From contig JADZAS010000015.1 in the NCBI GenBank assembly GCA_020852515.1, positions 124,001-188,000 on the forward strand: a DNA stretch of 64,000 nucleotides, given 5' to 3'. Shown here piece by piece: positions 44,646-53,784 of the stretch. Below the pieces are notes generated by a model. The model was given only the letters and a program-made list of their open reading frames with translations, made no database searches and was not told the DNA's origin. The stretch comes from Phycisphaerales bacterium (lineage in GTDB: Bacteria > Planctomycetota > Phycisphaerae > Phycisphaerales > UBA5793). Position numbers and translations under genes: made by a program. How positions within the stretch are numbered: position 1 is the first letter of the stretch; every line of letters starts with the position of its first letter.

Positions 44646-45593
44646 TCACGCCGAGCGCGAGTGCGGCGCGTTGAGGCGCACCTTTTCCTGCGGCCCGGCG
44701 ACGACGACGTGGTTGCGGCCGGTGCGCTTGGCTTCATAGAGGGCCGTGTCCGTCGAGTTGAGCAGCGCCTCGGGCGACTTGATCGTGAGCAGCGAAAGAC
44801 TGGACACGCCGAACGAAGCCGTGACGCGCAGCTGCTCATGCTCCTGCCAGATGGCGCCTTCGATTCGGCTGCGGAATCGCTCCGCAACGCCTCGCGCTTC
44901 GACATGGTCCGTCTCGCAGAGGATGACCGCGAACTCTTCCCCGCCGTACCTGCACACGATGTCTTCCGATCGCGCGATCTCCTCAAGCATGTTCGCCATT
45001 TCCTGCAGGACGTGATCGCCGAAGGGATGGCCGTAGGTGTCGTTGAGTTCCTTGAAGTGATCGATGTCCGCCATCACCAGCGAGAGGTGGCGGCCGTGGC
45101 GGCGCGCGGCATCGACACACTCGCTCAGGCGCACGTCGAGATGGGCGCGGTTCCACAGCCCCGTCAGCCCGTCGAGGTGGGCCCGCTGGGCCAGCATCCG
45201 CACCAGGCGCTGCGTGCGCAGCGCGGAGCGCACGCGGGCTCGGAGTTCCGCCATGTCGAAGGGCTTGGTGACATAATCGACTGCGCCCAAGTCGAAGCCG
45301 CGCACCTTGTCCTGGCTGTCCACCGAGCCGGAAACGAAGATGACGGCAAGGTCGTGGGTCGCCGGGTCGGACTTGATATCGCCGAGCACTTCAAAGCCGG
45401 ATTTGTCAGGCAGGTCGATGTCGAGCAGCACCAGTTCAGGCAGCACTTCCCGCGCCAGGCGAAGCCCTTCGGCCGCGGTCGAAGCGGTGATAATGTCGAG
45501 GTTTTGATCGCGCAGCCTGATCTTGAGCAGTCGATGGATGTCGACGGAGTCGTCCACAATGAGCACGCGTGATCGTTCGTTGTTGCCGGTCAT
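44646..45593 (-). CDS. Response regulator with GGDEF output (diguanylate cyclase)
   Basis: The 315-residue product has a receiver domain (acidic pair D14-D15, phosphoacceptor D58 in LVLLDIDLPDKSG, K110) and a GGDEF domain with active site RYGGEEF (GGEEF 217-221), predicted to make cyclic di-GMP from two GTP. The inhibitory site RxxD (R208-D211) is present nine residues upstream of GGEEF, so product inhibition is likely. The HPt gene lies 34 bases upstream on the same strand and may pass phosphate to this receiver. Confidence 0.92.
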   Translation of the reverse strand: MTGNNERSRVLIVDDSVDIHRLLKIRLRDQNLDIITASTAAEGLRLAREVLPELVLLDIDLPDKSGFEVLGDIKSDPATHDLAVIFVSGSVDSQDKVRGFDLGAVDYVTKPFDMAELRARVRSALRTQRLVRMLAQRAHLDGLTGLWNRAHLDVRLSECVDAARRHGRHLSLVMADIDHFKELNDTYGHPFGDHVLQEMANMLEEIARSEDIVCRYGGEEFAVILCETDHVEARGVAERFRSRIEGAIWQEHEQLRVTASFGVSSLSLLTIKSPEALLNSTDTALYEAKRTGRNHVVVAGPQEKVRLNAPHSRSA

Positions 45594-45627
45594 CTTTGGC
45601 GAGGATCCTGCGGGCCGTGGGATTGAT

Positions 45628-45945
45628 TCACGTCGAGGCGGCGCGATTGCACAGTTCGGACAGTTCATCGACGCAGCGGCGGATCTGGTCGAGGGCGGCG
45701 CCGGTCTTCACAGCAGCCTCGACGCGGGCGGCGCAGTCGCCGATGAGCGGAAAGCCGTAGCCGCCGCTGGCGCCCTTGAGTTGGTGCGCGATGCGCTGCA
45801 CCTGTTCGAGCGCGTTGGACTCGAGACCCGTGCGGAGCACGGCGAGGCGCTCGGGCAGTTCGCTCACGAACAGTTCAACGAGTTCGGCCATGTCCGGATC
45901 GTCGGCGAACTCGCTGAGCAGGATTTCTGTTGGCTTTCCGGCCAT
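45628..45945 (-). CDS. Histidine phosphotransfer (HPt) domain protein
   Basis: The 105-residue single-domain product carries the HPt motif RIAHQLKGASGGYGF, with H54 as the phosphoaccepting histidine. Amphipathic helices surround it. HPt proteins relay phosphate between hybrid sensor kinases and response regulators. Cotranscription with the receiver-GGDEF gene 34 bases downstream is likely. The kinase that feeds it is not in the window. Confidence 0.88.
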   Translation of the reverse strand: MAGKPTEILLSEFADDPDMAELVELFVSELPERLAVLRTGLESNALEQVQRIAHQLKGASGGYGFPLIGDCAARVEAAVKTGAALDQIRRCVDELSELCNRAAST

Positions 45946-46121
45946 GATTCCACCCCCGAAGCAGATGGCGGAGGCAGCCACGGCCGCATCGCCACGGCAT
46001 TCCATCGGCATGATCGGCGGGGGTGTTTGGTACAAACAGGAGTGGAAAGGCGCGAAAGGCATCCACTTTGCGCCAGTCGGCCAGCGCCCGCCGCAACGCG
46101 CGATAACTCCGGCGCAAACGA

Positions 46122-47645
46122 TCAGAAGCGGCCCGCAAGGGCCGGGTAGAGCCCGCGGTAGCGCTCGAGGATCGGCGCGTACGCCGCCGCGGCCGGCCCC
46201 GGCGCGGTGCACTGGGCGTGGAGGCGGAGCAGGCTCGACGCGGCGGGCACGCTCTCGAAGCAGCCGGCGGCGACGCCCGCGAGCAGCGCCGCGCCCATCG
46301 CCGCTCCGTGGGGCGATTCGCACGCCGTCACCGGCGCATCAAAGACGTCGGCGATCATCTGCCGCCACATCGCGCTCCGCGCGCCGCCGCCCGACACGCG
46401 GATCTCGCGGGGCTGCACGCCTGACTGAACCAGCAGATCAAGACTGTCGCGCAGGCCGAAGGTGATGCCCTCAAGCACCGCCCGCGCCAGGTGCGGCCGG
46501 CGGTGATGCAGCGACAGGCCGCAGAACACGCCGCGCGCATTGGGATCGTTGTGCGGCGTGCGCTCGCCGGTGAGGTACGGCAGAAAGATCAACCCGTCGG
46601 CGCCGGGCGCGATGTGGCTCGCTTCTTCGGTGAGCAGATCGTACGGGTCCTTGCCGAGGTAGCACGAGTGCTCGTTGAACTCGTCGCCGAGCAGATCGCG
46701 AAACCAGCGGAGACTGCCGCCGGCGCTGAGCATGACGCCCATGAGGTGCCACATGCCGGGCACCGCGTGGCAGAAGGCGTGCAAACGGCCGCGCGGCTCG
46801 GGTCGATAGGCCGCCGTCGGCGCGAAGACGACGCCGGAAGTGCCGATGGTAACGCACACCATTCCCTCTTCGACGATGCCCGAGCCCACGGCCTGTGCCG
46901 CCTGGTCGCCGCCTCCAGCGGCAATGGGCGTGCCTGCGAGCAGGCCCAGTTCGCGCGCCGCTTCGGCGCCCAGCCGCGTCGAGGCTACGTCGCTCTCGGT
47001 CACCGTCGGCAGCCAGGCGCGCGGCACCTGCAGCGCGTCGAGCATCTCGCTCGACCACGCGCGGTGCGCCACGTCGAGCAGCAGCGTGCCGGATGCGTCG
47101 GCGACGTCGGTGAAGCGCTCTCCGCTCATCCGGTAGCGGATGTAATCCTTGGGCAGCATGATCGAGGCGATGCGGCCGTGCGCCTCGGGCTCATGGCGCT
47201 GCATCCAGATGATCTTGGGCGCGGTGAAGCCGGTCAGCGCGATGTTGCCGGTGAGTTGAATGAGGCGCTGCTCGCCGAGCCGCTGCGTGATGATGTCGCA
47301 TTCGGCGGCGGTGCGCTGATCGTTCCAGAGAATCGCCGGCCGGATCACCTCGCCCGCGGCATCGAGCGCGACCAGGCCGTGCATCTGCCCGCTCAGGCCG
47401 ATGCCGGCGATGCGGGCCGGATCGAGGCGCTCGCTCTCCATCACCTGGCGCACGGCCGTTGCCGTAGCGCGCCACCAGTCGTGCGGATCCTGCTCGCACC
47501 AGTTGGGCCTTGGCATGTGCAGCGGATACTCGACGGTGCGGTGCGCGATGGCGTTCGCGTCGCGCGCATCGACGAGCAGCACCTTCGCGCCCGTCGTGCC
47601 GATGTCGATGCCGAGGAGAAGCGGTGCGTGATTCGATTCGATCAC
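46122..47645 (-). CDS. xylB: Xylulokinase
   Basis: XylB phosphorylates D-xylulose with ATP to xylulose 5-phosphate. The 507-residue FGGY-family product starts at GTG (GGAGG eight bases upstream) with LLGIDIGTTGAKVLLVDARD and shows GLSGQMHGLVALD, IIWMQRHEPE, CVTIGTSGVVFAP, FLPYLTGERTPH and the late GGGARSAMWRQMIADVFDAPV. Length is normal. It is transcribed in the same direction as the propeller and xylose-isomerase-like genes upstream, forming a pentose-utilisation cluster. Confidence 0.92.
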   Translation of the reverse strand: MIESNHAPLLLGIDIGTTGAKVLLVDARDANAIAHRTVEYPLHMPRPNWCEQDPHDWWRATATAVRQVMESERLDPARIAGIGLSGQMHGLVALDAAGEVIRPAILWNDQRTAAECDIITQRLGEQRLIQLTGNIALTGFTAPKIIWMQRHEPEAHGRIASIMLPKDYIRYRMSGERFTDVADASGTLLLDVAHRAWSSEMLDALQVPRAWLPTVTESDVASTRLGAEAARELGLLAGTPIAAGGGDQAAQAVGSGIVEEGMVCVTIGTSGVVFAPTAAYRPEPRGRLHAFCHAVPGMWHLMGVMLSAGGSLRWFRDLLGDEFNEHSCYLGKDPYDLLTEEASHIAPGADGLIFLPYLTGERTPHNDPNARGVFCGLSLHHRRPHLARAVLEGITFGLRDSLDLLVQSGVQPREIRVSGGGARSAMWRQMIADVFDAPVTACESPHGAAMGAALLAGVAAGCFESVPAASSLLRLHAQCTAPGPAAAAYAPILERYRGLYPALAGRF

Positions 47646-47761
47646 CAGGCGGACCTCCGGCGACGTGATGCGCTTGCAGGCAGCCGGCGACCCATGACGG
47701 CTGCCTCACATCGTACCGGAATCGCGGCGCGAAACACCTGCGCGCCATGAGCAGAACGAAA

Positions 47762-47785
47762 GCGACCCGCCGGGCGGCGGGTCGC
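47762..47785 (-). terminator. Hairpin downstream of the secreted propeller gene
   Basis: Ten-base arms GCGACCCGCC (47762-47771) and 47776-47785 enclose a four-base loop. On the minus strand TTTCGTT follows. It lies 37 bases past the propeller stop codon and probably separates that transcript from xylB. Confidence 0.6.
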
Positions 47786-47822
47786 GTTAAAAAGTGCATT
47801 CGGTTGTGGCACTGGTCGAAGG

Positions 47823-48914
47823 TCAGCGGGCCTCGAGTCCGACGTACAGGTGCCGCGGATCGGGTCGGTAGTACTCGACGGTTCGCGCGATGAACCCGGC
47901 CTTGTACGCGCTCTTGAGGCGGTTGAGCACCGCGTCGTACTGGTAGACGTACATGCCGTCGAAGCGCGAGCCCCACGCCCACGCGAGCGCCGTCTTGCGC
48001 GTCGGGTGGCAGGTCATCTCCGGACCGTTGGTGATCGTCACGCCCGGGCCGTTGTCCACCTTCGGTTCAAACGTGACGCCGCCGTCGGTGGAGAGATAGA
48101 AGTGCCGCCCGCCGGACGGGTGGCCGGCGTCCGCCTGGTCGAGATCGAGCGCCATGACCCAGACGTAATCGGAATCGACCGAAGAGATGACCGCGTTGAA
48201 GAGGTTCACGGGGCCGTTGGTTTCGGAGAGTCCCAGGCAAGGCGTCCAGTTCTGACCGCCGTCGAACGTGACCCAGCCGCCGCTGGTCGCGCCGCCGAAC
48301 AGGGCGTGATCCAGGTCGTTGGGATCGAAGGCCATGCGATAGGTCAGGTTGCCCGCGGGCGGCGTCACGCCAACGGGGTTCCACGAAACGCCGCCGTCGA
48401 TCGAGTCGTAGATCTGCCCGCGGTCGGAAGAAAGGCGGACGTGGCTGGGATTGAACGGATCGGCGCCGAGGCCGAGGATGCTGCCGGTCGGCGAGCGGAG
48501 CGGCGTGGCGCTGAAGTCCTGGCCATCGTAGTCGACGCGATACAGCGTGCTGCGATTCACGCCGAAGGCGTACGCCCCGCCGCCTGGCGTGGGAGCAATG
48601 TTGAGTGGCCACTGGTCGATTCCCAGCGTGGCCACGAGCGACCACGAGCAGCCTTCGTCCTTTGAGGCGATGAGGTTGCCGCCGCTTTCCATGAGCATGA
48701 AGCCCGGGATGTCGAGGTTCTTGAGCCCCATCGTCACGAAGTAGTTCGGGTATGGCGTTCCGCGCCAGGTGAGCAGGCGACTGCCGTCGAGCGCGAAGGC
48801 GAGAAATGGATTACCGCCCTCGGGGCCGCACGGAGGCAGGGCGGCCAGAGTGCCAGTGGCGCCGGCGAGCGCGATGACACCGGCGGCGACGAGGGACAGA
48901 TTCTTCAATGGCAT
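47823..48914 (-). CDS. Secreted BNR/sialidase-type beta-propeller protein
   Basis: The 363-residue product has a signal peptide (LVAAGVIALAGATGTLAALP) and repeated SxDxGxSW elements: SKDEGCSWSLV, DSIDGGVSWNPV, TFDGGQNWTPC, LSTDGGVTFEPK. These are BNR/Asp-box turns of sialidase-like propellers. Catalytic sialidase arginines are not evident, so a binding or structural role is more likely. It sits between the xylose-isomerase-like and xylulokinase genes, so it may help handle pentose-rich polysaccharide. Confidence 0.78.
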   Translation of the reverse strand: MPLKNLSLVAAGVIALAGATGTLAALPPCGPEGGNPFLAFALDGSRLLTWRGTPYPNYFVTMGLKNLDIPGFMLMESGGNLIASKDEGCSWSLVATLGIDQWPLNIAPTPGGGAYAFGVNRSTLYRVDYDGQDFSATPLRSPTGSILGLGADPFNPSHVRLSSDRGQIYDSIDGGVSWNPVGVTPPAGNLTYRMAFDPNDLDHALFGGATSGGWVTFDGGQNWTPCLGLSETNGPVNLFNAVISSVDSDYVWVMALDLDQADAGHPSGGRHFYLSTDGGVTFEPKVDNGPGVTITNGPEMTCHPTRKTALAWAWGSRFDGMYVYQYDAVLNRLKSAYKAGFIARTVEYYRPDPRHLYVGLEAR

Positions 48915-49124
48915 ATCAGGGGTTCTCCCATCAGAAGGTTGATCGAATGGTGTTCTGGAGGCCCGCCGCAAGCGGACCGGCTCGACGGCGCCGGGCGCTG
49001 TCGAACGCTCTTCATTCGCATTTGATGGGAGATGCGCTGCAGATGTCTCGGCGGTTTCGTGGTTTTGGAAGATGTACAGGGATTCACCCTATGCCATCGC
49101 CGCGCGACGATGCAGCCGCGCGTC

Positions 49125-50270
49125 TCATAATGGCCGCTTCACCGGCCGCAGTGACGCGGCGTGGCCCGCCCGCGCGCGGATCAGGTGCGCCTCCAGCCAG
49201 CCGCGCGACTCATCCGGGTGCTCGTGCGAGAAGAGAATCGCCTCATGATCCAGCCCGTTGATGCGATCATTGGCGGCCCGCAAGGCATCCATCGAGTTGC
49301 GCAGACCGATTTCGACCGGCATGCGCTCCGGGTTGATGTCGATGCCGAAATACCCGGTATAGCCGTACATCTTCATCGTGTACAGCAATGCCTCGGTCTG
49401 CTCGGGTGAAAGCACACTGACGTTGAGATCCTGGTCGTAGTTGCCAAGCGGCTGGCTGTTCCAGTGACTGTGCGCGAGCCTACCTTCGCTGAGCGGCCAG
49501 CTGAACGCATACGCGAGGTCTTCAAAGCCCATGAGCACGTGGCCGACTTCGGGATTCATGCAGACGAGTTTGTGGCCATCATCGAGCAGGCGGCGATTCT
49601 CTTTCGCCTTGAGCATCAACTCAACCTGTTGGCCGAGCAGCACGCCCTCGGGCGTCGTGCCATAGAGAATCCGGCCGCGCGGCTCGTAGGGTTTGGGCTC
49701 GAACGCAATGCGCACGCCCGGCTCGGCGTCCATCGCCTCGGCCAGACCTTCGGCAAACCGATCGCGCATCGCCGCAAAGTCCACGCCGAACGGATTCTCA
49801 TACCCGTCGATGCCCGGCCACACCACGGCAAAGTCCGTGTCAAGTTGACGATTCATCCGCAGCGCACCCTTGGTGCGCTCGATCGCATTGCGCCGCGGCT
49901 CTTTGAGCGGGCTCGAAAGCGAACCCCACTCGAACTGCTCATCCCAGAAGAGCAGCGGAATGACGGTCAGCAATCGAATGCCCGTGTCGCGGCTGAACGC
50001 CTTCCACAGTTCGACGTTGTCTTCGTTGATCTCGTTGGGGTAATGCGCTTCGAGCGCGCCCAGGCCGTGGTCCGCGAGCGTCGCCGCGATGTCCAGTCGC
50101 TCCTCGATGGTGCGATCCGGCTGGTACTTCGCGTGAAAGCGGCTATGTGCCGGCGAGAAAAACCAGATCCCCGCGGAGAACTTGAGATCGAGATTGAACG
50201 ACTGAAGATGCCTGAGCATCGCCGCCGGGTCCCGACGAACAGCCTGCGAACGCAAATCGAGCATGGGCAT
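49125..50270 (-). CDS. Xylose-isomerase-like TIM-barrel protein
   Basis: Xylose isomerase converts D-xylose to D-xylulose. The 381-residue product resembles the family in VVWPGIDGYENPFGVDF (compare WGGREGYE), FEPKPYEPRGR, MNPEVGHVLMGFEDLAYAF and SQPLGNYDQDLNVSV; acidic and His metal ligands are retained. The start at 50270 has AGGAGG seven bases upstream. Placed upstream of xylulokinase on the same strand, it would supply D-xylulose. A related sugar isomerase (for example for another aldose) is possible. Confidence 0.78.
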   Translation of the reverse strand: MPMLDLRSQAVRRDPAAMLRHLQSFNLDLKFSAGIWFFSPAHSRFHAKYQPDRTIEERLDIAATLADHGLGALEAHYPNEINEDNVELWKAFSRDTGIRLLTVIPLLFWDEQFEWGSLSSPLKEPRRNAIERTKGALRMNRQLDTDFAVVWPGIDGYENPFGVDFAAMRDRFAEGLAEAMDAEPGVRIAFEPKPYEPRGRILYGTTPEGVLLGQQVELMLKAKENRRLLDDGHKLVCMNPEVGHVLMGFEDLAYAFSWPLSEGRLAHSHWNSQPLGNYDQDLNVSVLSPEQTEALLYTMKMYGYTGYFGIDINPERMPVEIGLRNSMDALRAANDRINGLDHEAILFSHEHPDESRGWLEAHLIRARAGHAASLRPVKRPL

Positions 50271-50277
50271 GGCGCTT

Positions 50278-50283
50278 CCTCCT
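50278..50283 (-). promoter_or_regulatory. Ribosome binding site AGGAGG
   Basis: AGGAGG on the minus strand ends seven bases before the ATG at 50270. It decides between three in-frame starts in favour of 50270. Confidence 0.8.
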
Positions 50284-50457
50284 GCCGGCGGCGTCGTGCC
50301 GCAAGGGGCGCAGTATACTGGCTGCGGCTGGGCGATTCCGGCGGACGTTTCCGCCCAATCTGACACTCACGTGGAACCGCGCCGCCGCGCGCGGGCGAAT
50401 GGGAGTTCGTGGCGGGGCCGAATTCTCGAGCCCCGGCCGTGGGGGTCCGCTTTTCTC

Positions 50458-50486
50458 TTGCGGTTTTTGCGACAATCCAGTATCAT
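50458..50486 (+). promoter_or_regulatory. Candidate promoter TTGCGG-N17-TATCAT of the FG-GAP cluster
   Basis: TTGCGG (50458-50463), a 17-base spacer and TATCAT (50481-50486) form a sigma-70-like site about 77 bases before the first FG-GAP start codon. The first three FG-GAP genes follow with short gaps, so this may drive all three. Confidence 0.45.
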
Positions 50487-50562
50487 GGCCAGGAGCCGGC
50501 GGGGCGCGCTTTGCCTCGATGGCGCCTGGCAGGCAAATTCAATCGGAAAGAAGGAGTCGGTC

Positions 50563-52143
50563 ATGGCGGCGACCCTGCAGTCTCATGCGGCCAAGCGAAT
50601 CGGCAACAGCATGGCGGCGCTGGTCTTCGGTGCCGTGATCGCCGGGCCGGCCCTCGGCCAGGGCGGTCTGCCGTACACGATCGAGCCGCCCCAGGATTCC
50701 GTGGACTTCGGCCGCTCCGTCGCGAGCGGCGGCGATATTGATGGCGACGGGCTACCTGATATCTTCGTGAGCGATCCGGCGTACGCGAATCAGAACGGAG
50801 TTGTCGGCCGGTGGTTCGTCTTCAGCGGCGCGGATGGGTCGATGATCTGGAGCGTGACGGGCGAGCGGCCGTGCGAGAGCTTTCAGGAGTACAACATCGT
50901 GGGCGCGTTCATCGATGATCTCGATGGAGATGAGCGCGCCGAACTGATCGTCGGGGTGCCAACGGCCGACTCGCGCGCCGGCGTCGCGTACGTCTTGTCC
51001 GGACGCACCGGCGATCGGATCTTCGAATACGCCGGCGCGGGGCCTGAGCACAAATTCGGAAAAGACGTCACCGGCCTGAGCGATCTCAATGGCGATCGGG
51101 TTCCCGAATTCGCCATCATCACTGATGCGCAGACGCCGGGGTCGGTCGTCGTCTACAACGGCGCCACCGGCGTGCCGCTGCTGCAAAGCCCGGCCAGTCG
51201 ATACCCGGCCAGTCAGGTTCGCGACGGCGGCGACCTCGATGGCGACACGATTTCGGACATCGTGGTCGGTACGCGAAAAATCCCAAGCGGCAATGCGATG
51301 GCGGGAGAGGTGTTCGCCTTTTCGGGTCGAACCGGCGAACTGCTGTGGAACAACGTTCAGGCGGACTGGGGGTTCGGATTCAACATCACTACCGGAACCG
51401 ACTTCACCGGCGACAACGTTCCCGACGTGCTTTCGCGTCGGTGGCCCGACGAGAAGATCGTCGTCATCAGCGGCGCCAGCGGCCACATCGTCGCATCACA
51501 TATCCCACCGAGCATCGGCAACAAGTGGGGTTCCAACATGGCCCTCGCCGACGTCAACGCCGACGGCAAACTCGACCTCGTTGGCATGCGACTGTCGGAC
51601 GGGCGATTCGGCCTGGATGTCGTCAATCCGCGCACGGCCCGCATTCTCCACTGGGCGGAGGGATTGAATCCGAGTCATTGGTTCTCCTACTACTTCGGCA
51701 ACGAGATGGCTGTGGCCGATGTGAACGGCGACGGTTCCGCCGACTTCGTCATCGGCTCAGTCGGAAGCGGCGTGCAGGTGTTCGGCGGCAGCCCCCTGCT
51801 GCTCAACCTGGTCAGCCGCATCACGAACTACGACCTTACTCGCGGCGAGCCCTACGGCTTCACCGTCGGCGGGGGCACGCCGGGGCGCACGATGCACCTG
51901 CTTGGCTCGATTAGCGGCAACGGGTGCACGTTCATCCCGCAACTGGGCATCTGCATCGATCTCGATCAGTGCATCTACCGACTCGGCGCGGCGGTCACCG
52001 ACCCCGAGCGCGTGGCCCACTTTTCGGTGCAGGTGCCGCTCAACATTCCACTCGGCCCTGTCTGGCTCCAGACCGTGGATCCCGCCGACCCGAGTCGCGG
52101 CCCGATCACCAGCAACGTGATGCGGCTCGAAGTCGTCGACTGA
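50563..52143 (+). CDS. Secreted FG-GAP/integrin-type propeller protein, copy 1
   Basis: The 526-residue product has a signal peptide ending PALGQ, then GLPYTIEPP and about seven calcium-binding-like repeats of the form DxDGDxxPDxxV (DIDGDGLPDIFVSDP, DLDGDERAELIVGVP, DLNGDRVPEFAI, DLDGDTISDIVVG, DFTGDNVPDVL, DVNADGKLDLVG, DVNGDGSADFVIG), expected to form one seven-bladed propeller. The last 100 or so residues are a module with FTVGGGTPGRTMHLLGSISG and CTFIPQLGICIDLDQ. AAGGAG precedes the ATG. Extracellular role inferred. Confidence 0.87.
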   Translation: MAATLQSHAAKRIGNSMAALVFGAVIAGPALGQGGLPYTIEPPQDSVDFGRSVASGGDIDGDGLPDIFVSDPAYANQNGVVGRWFVFSGADGSMIWSVTGERPCESFQEYNIVGAFIDDLDGDERAELIVGVPTADSRAGVAYVLSGRTGDRIFEYAGAGPEHKFGKDVTGLSDLNGDRVPEFAIITDAQTPGSVVVYNGATGVPLLQSPASRYPASQVRDGGDLDGDTISDIVVGTRKIPSGNAMAGEVFAFSGRTGELLWNNVQADWGFGFNITTGTDFTGDNVPDVLSRRWPDEKIVVISGASGHIVASHIPPSIGNKWGSNMALADVNADGKLDLVGMRLSDGRFGLDVVNPRTARILHWAEGLNPSHWFSYYFGNEMAVADVNGDGSADFVIGSVGSGVQVFGGSPLLLNLVSRITNYDLTRGEPYGFTVGGGTPGRTMHLLGSISGNGCTFIPQLGICIDLDQCIYRLGAAVTDPERVAHFSVQVPLNIPLGPVWLQTVDPADPSRGPITSNVMRLEVVD

Positions 52144-52167
52144 AATTAACTCTTGACGGAGACAACC

Positions 52168-53760
52168 ATGAAGAGCAGACTTCAGCGCACGGCATGGCAT
52201 GATGGACTGGTGTCCAGCCTTCTTGTTCTCATTGGATCGTCCGCAACGGCAATGGCGCAGGACGGCCTGCCGTACACCATTACGCCACCCGAAGGCGCAG
52301 TCAGTTTCGGACGCGTGGTTGCCAGCGGCGGCGATGCGGACGGAGACCAACGGCCCGACATATTCGTCGGCGATCCCGGCGTAATGGAAAACGGCCTTTG
52401 GATCGGCCGCTGGGCGATGTACAGCGGCCGCGACGGATCGCTCCTCTGGTCCGCGGCGGGCAATCGGCCGCAGGCTCAGCAGGATGAACCGTACACCCGC
52501 GCCGATTTCATCGGCGACATCGACGGCGACGATCGCGATGACGTGATCATCGGCCTGCGCCAGGCGAATGAATCGCGCGGTCTCGTGCAGATCTACTCCG
52601 GCGCGACGGGAGTCCTGTTAGCCGAGTACATGGGCGCTGAACCACTCGACCAGATGGGCCGCGATGTCGCGGGCGTGGGTGACATCGATGGAGATCGCGT
52701 ACCCGACTACGCCTACGTCGCTCGCGCGGAAGATGCGGGTTTTGTCATCGTGCGCAGCGGCGCCACGCGCGAGGTGATTCGACAGATCACCCCACCACCG
52801 CCATGGAAACCGCGGCGCATCGTCGATGGCGGCGATATGGACGGAGACGACGTGTCGGACCTCGTCATCGGCACGTTCATTGGAGGCTATCCGGGGGCCC
52901 CGACCTACGGCGGGCTGTTCGCCGTCTCCGGCCGCACCGGGCGATACCTCGTCAAGCAGCTCAATCCGCGCGCCGTGAGCAGTTTCGGCTGGTCGATGGC
53001 GGCCGGACGAGATCTGAGTGGCGATGGAATACCTGACATTGCCACCTGGCAGCAGTTCTACGAGATCGGCGTCGCCGTGTTTTCGGGAGCGGACGGAGAG
53101 CGTCTTGGGCTTATTCCCCTTCCCGACAACGAATACTCGCATTACTGGGGCAGCACGCTTGCGTTGGCGGATGTGAATGGAGACGGGCGAAGCGAAGTCG
53201 TTGGCATGTCTCTCGGCATCACGTATTTTGCCGTCGATGCCCTGATCCCATCGACAGCAAGGGTCATCCACTCGGGAGTCGGCGTTTGGGCAAGAGTGAT
53301 CAACTTGTGGGCGGGAAACGAGATGACGGTCGCCGACGTGAATGGCGACGGGGCGGATGAGTTCATTATCGGCTCGCGCGGCGGCGGCGTGCGCGTCATC
53401 GGCGGCAGTCCGCTGCTGCTCGACTTCGCCCAGCGCGTCTTCACCTACGACATCACCCCCGGCCAGTACTACGACTTCACCGTCGGCGGCGGAAAACCGG
53501 GCCGCGTGATTCACCTGCTCGGCTCCATCACCGGCAACGGCTGCACCTTCATCCAGCAACTGGGCATCTGCATCGATCTTGATCAACGCATCTACAACCT
53601 CGGTCATGCAACGACTGATTCCGATCGCGTCGCACACTTCACCGTCGACATTCCGACCCGCATCCCCCGCGGCCCCATCTGGCTCCAGGCCGTCGATCCC
53701 GCCGACCCGACGCGCGGCCCCATCACCAGCAACGTGATGCAGCTCGAAGTAACGGACTGA
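52168..53760 (+). CDS. Secreted FG-GAP/integrin-type propeller protein, copy 2
   Basis: The 530-residue product repeats the layout of copy 1: signal peptide ending SATAMAQ, GLPYTITPPEGAVSFGR, seven DxDGD repeats and the C-terminal module (FTVGGGKPGRVIHLLGSITG, CTFIQQLGICIDLDQ). ATG 52168 is preceded by ACGGAGACAACC, repeated almost exactly before copy 3, so flanks were duplicated too. It starts 24 bases after copy 1. Confidence 0.87.
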   Translation: MKSRLQRTAWHDGLVSSLLVLIGSSATAMAQDGLPYTITPPEGAVSFGRVVASGGDADGDQRPDIFVGDPGVMENGLWIGRWAMYSGRDGSLLWSAAGNRPQAQQDEPYTRADFIGDIDGDDRDDVIIGLRQANESRGLVQIYSGATGVLLAEYMGAEPLDQMGRDVAGVGDIDGDRVPDYAYVARAEDAGFVIVRSGATREVIRQITPPPPWKPRRIVDGGDMDGDDVSDLVIGTFIGGYPGAPTYGGLFAVSGRTGRYLVKQLNPRAVSSFGWSMAAGRDLSGDGIPDIATWQQFYEIGVAVFSGADGERLGLIPLPDNEYSHYWGSTLALADVNGDGRSEVVGMSLGITYFAVDALIPSTARVIHSGVGVWARVINLWAGNEMTVADVNGDGADEFIIGSRGGGVRVIGGSPLLLDFAQRVFTYDITPGQYYDFTVGGGKPGRVIHLLGSITGNGCTFIQQLGICIDLDQRIYNLGHATTDSDRVAHFTVDIPTRIPRGPIWLQAVDPADPTRGPITSNVMQLEVTD

Positions 53761-53784
53761 CCAGCACCGCTGACGGAGACAATC

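Noticed and set aside
47823-48914. Active sialidase
   Set aside because: Asp-box turns are present but the arginine triad and catalytic residues of sialidases are not recognisable.
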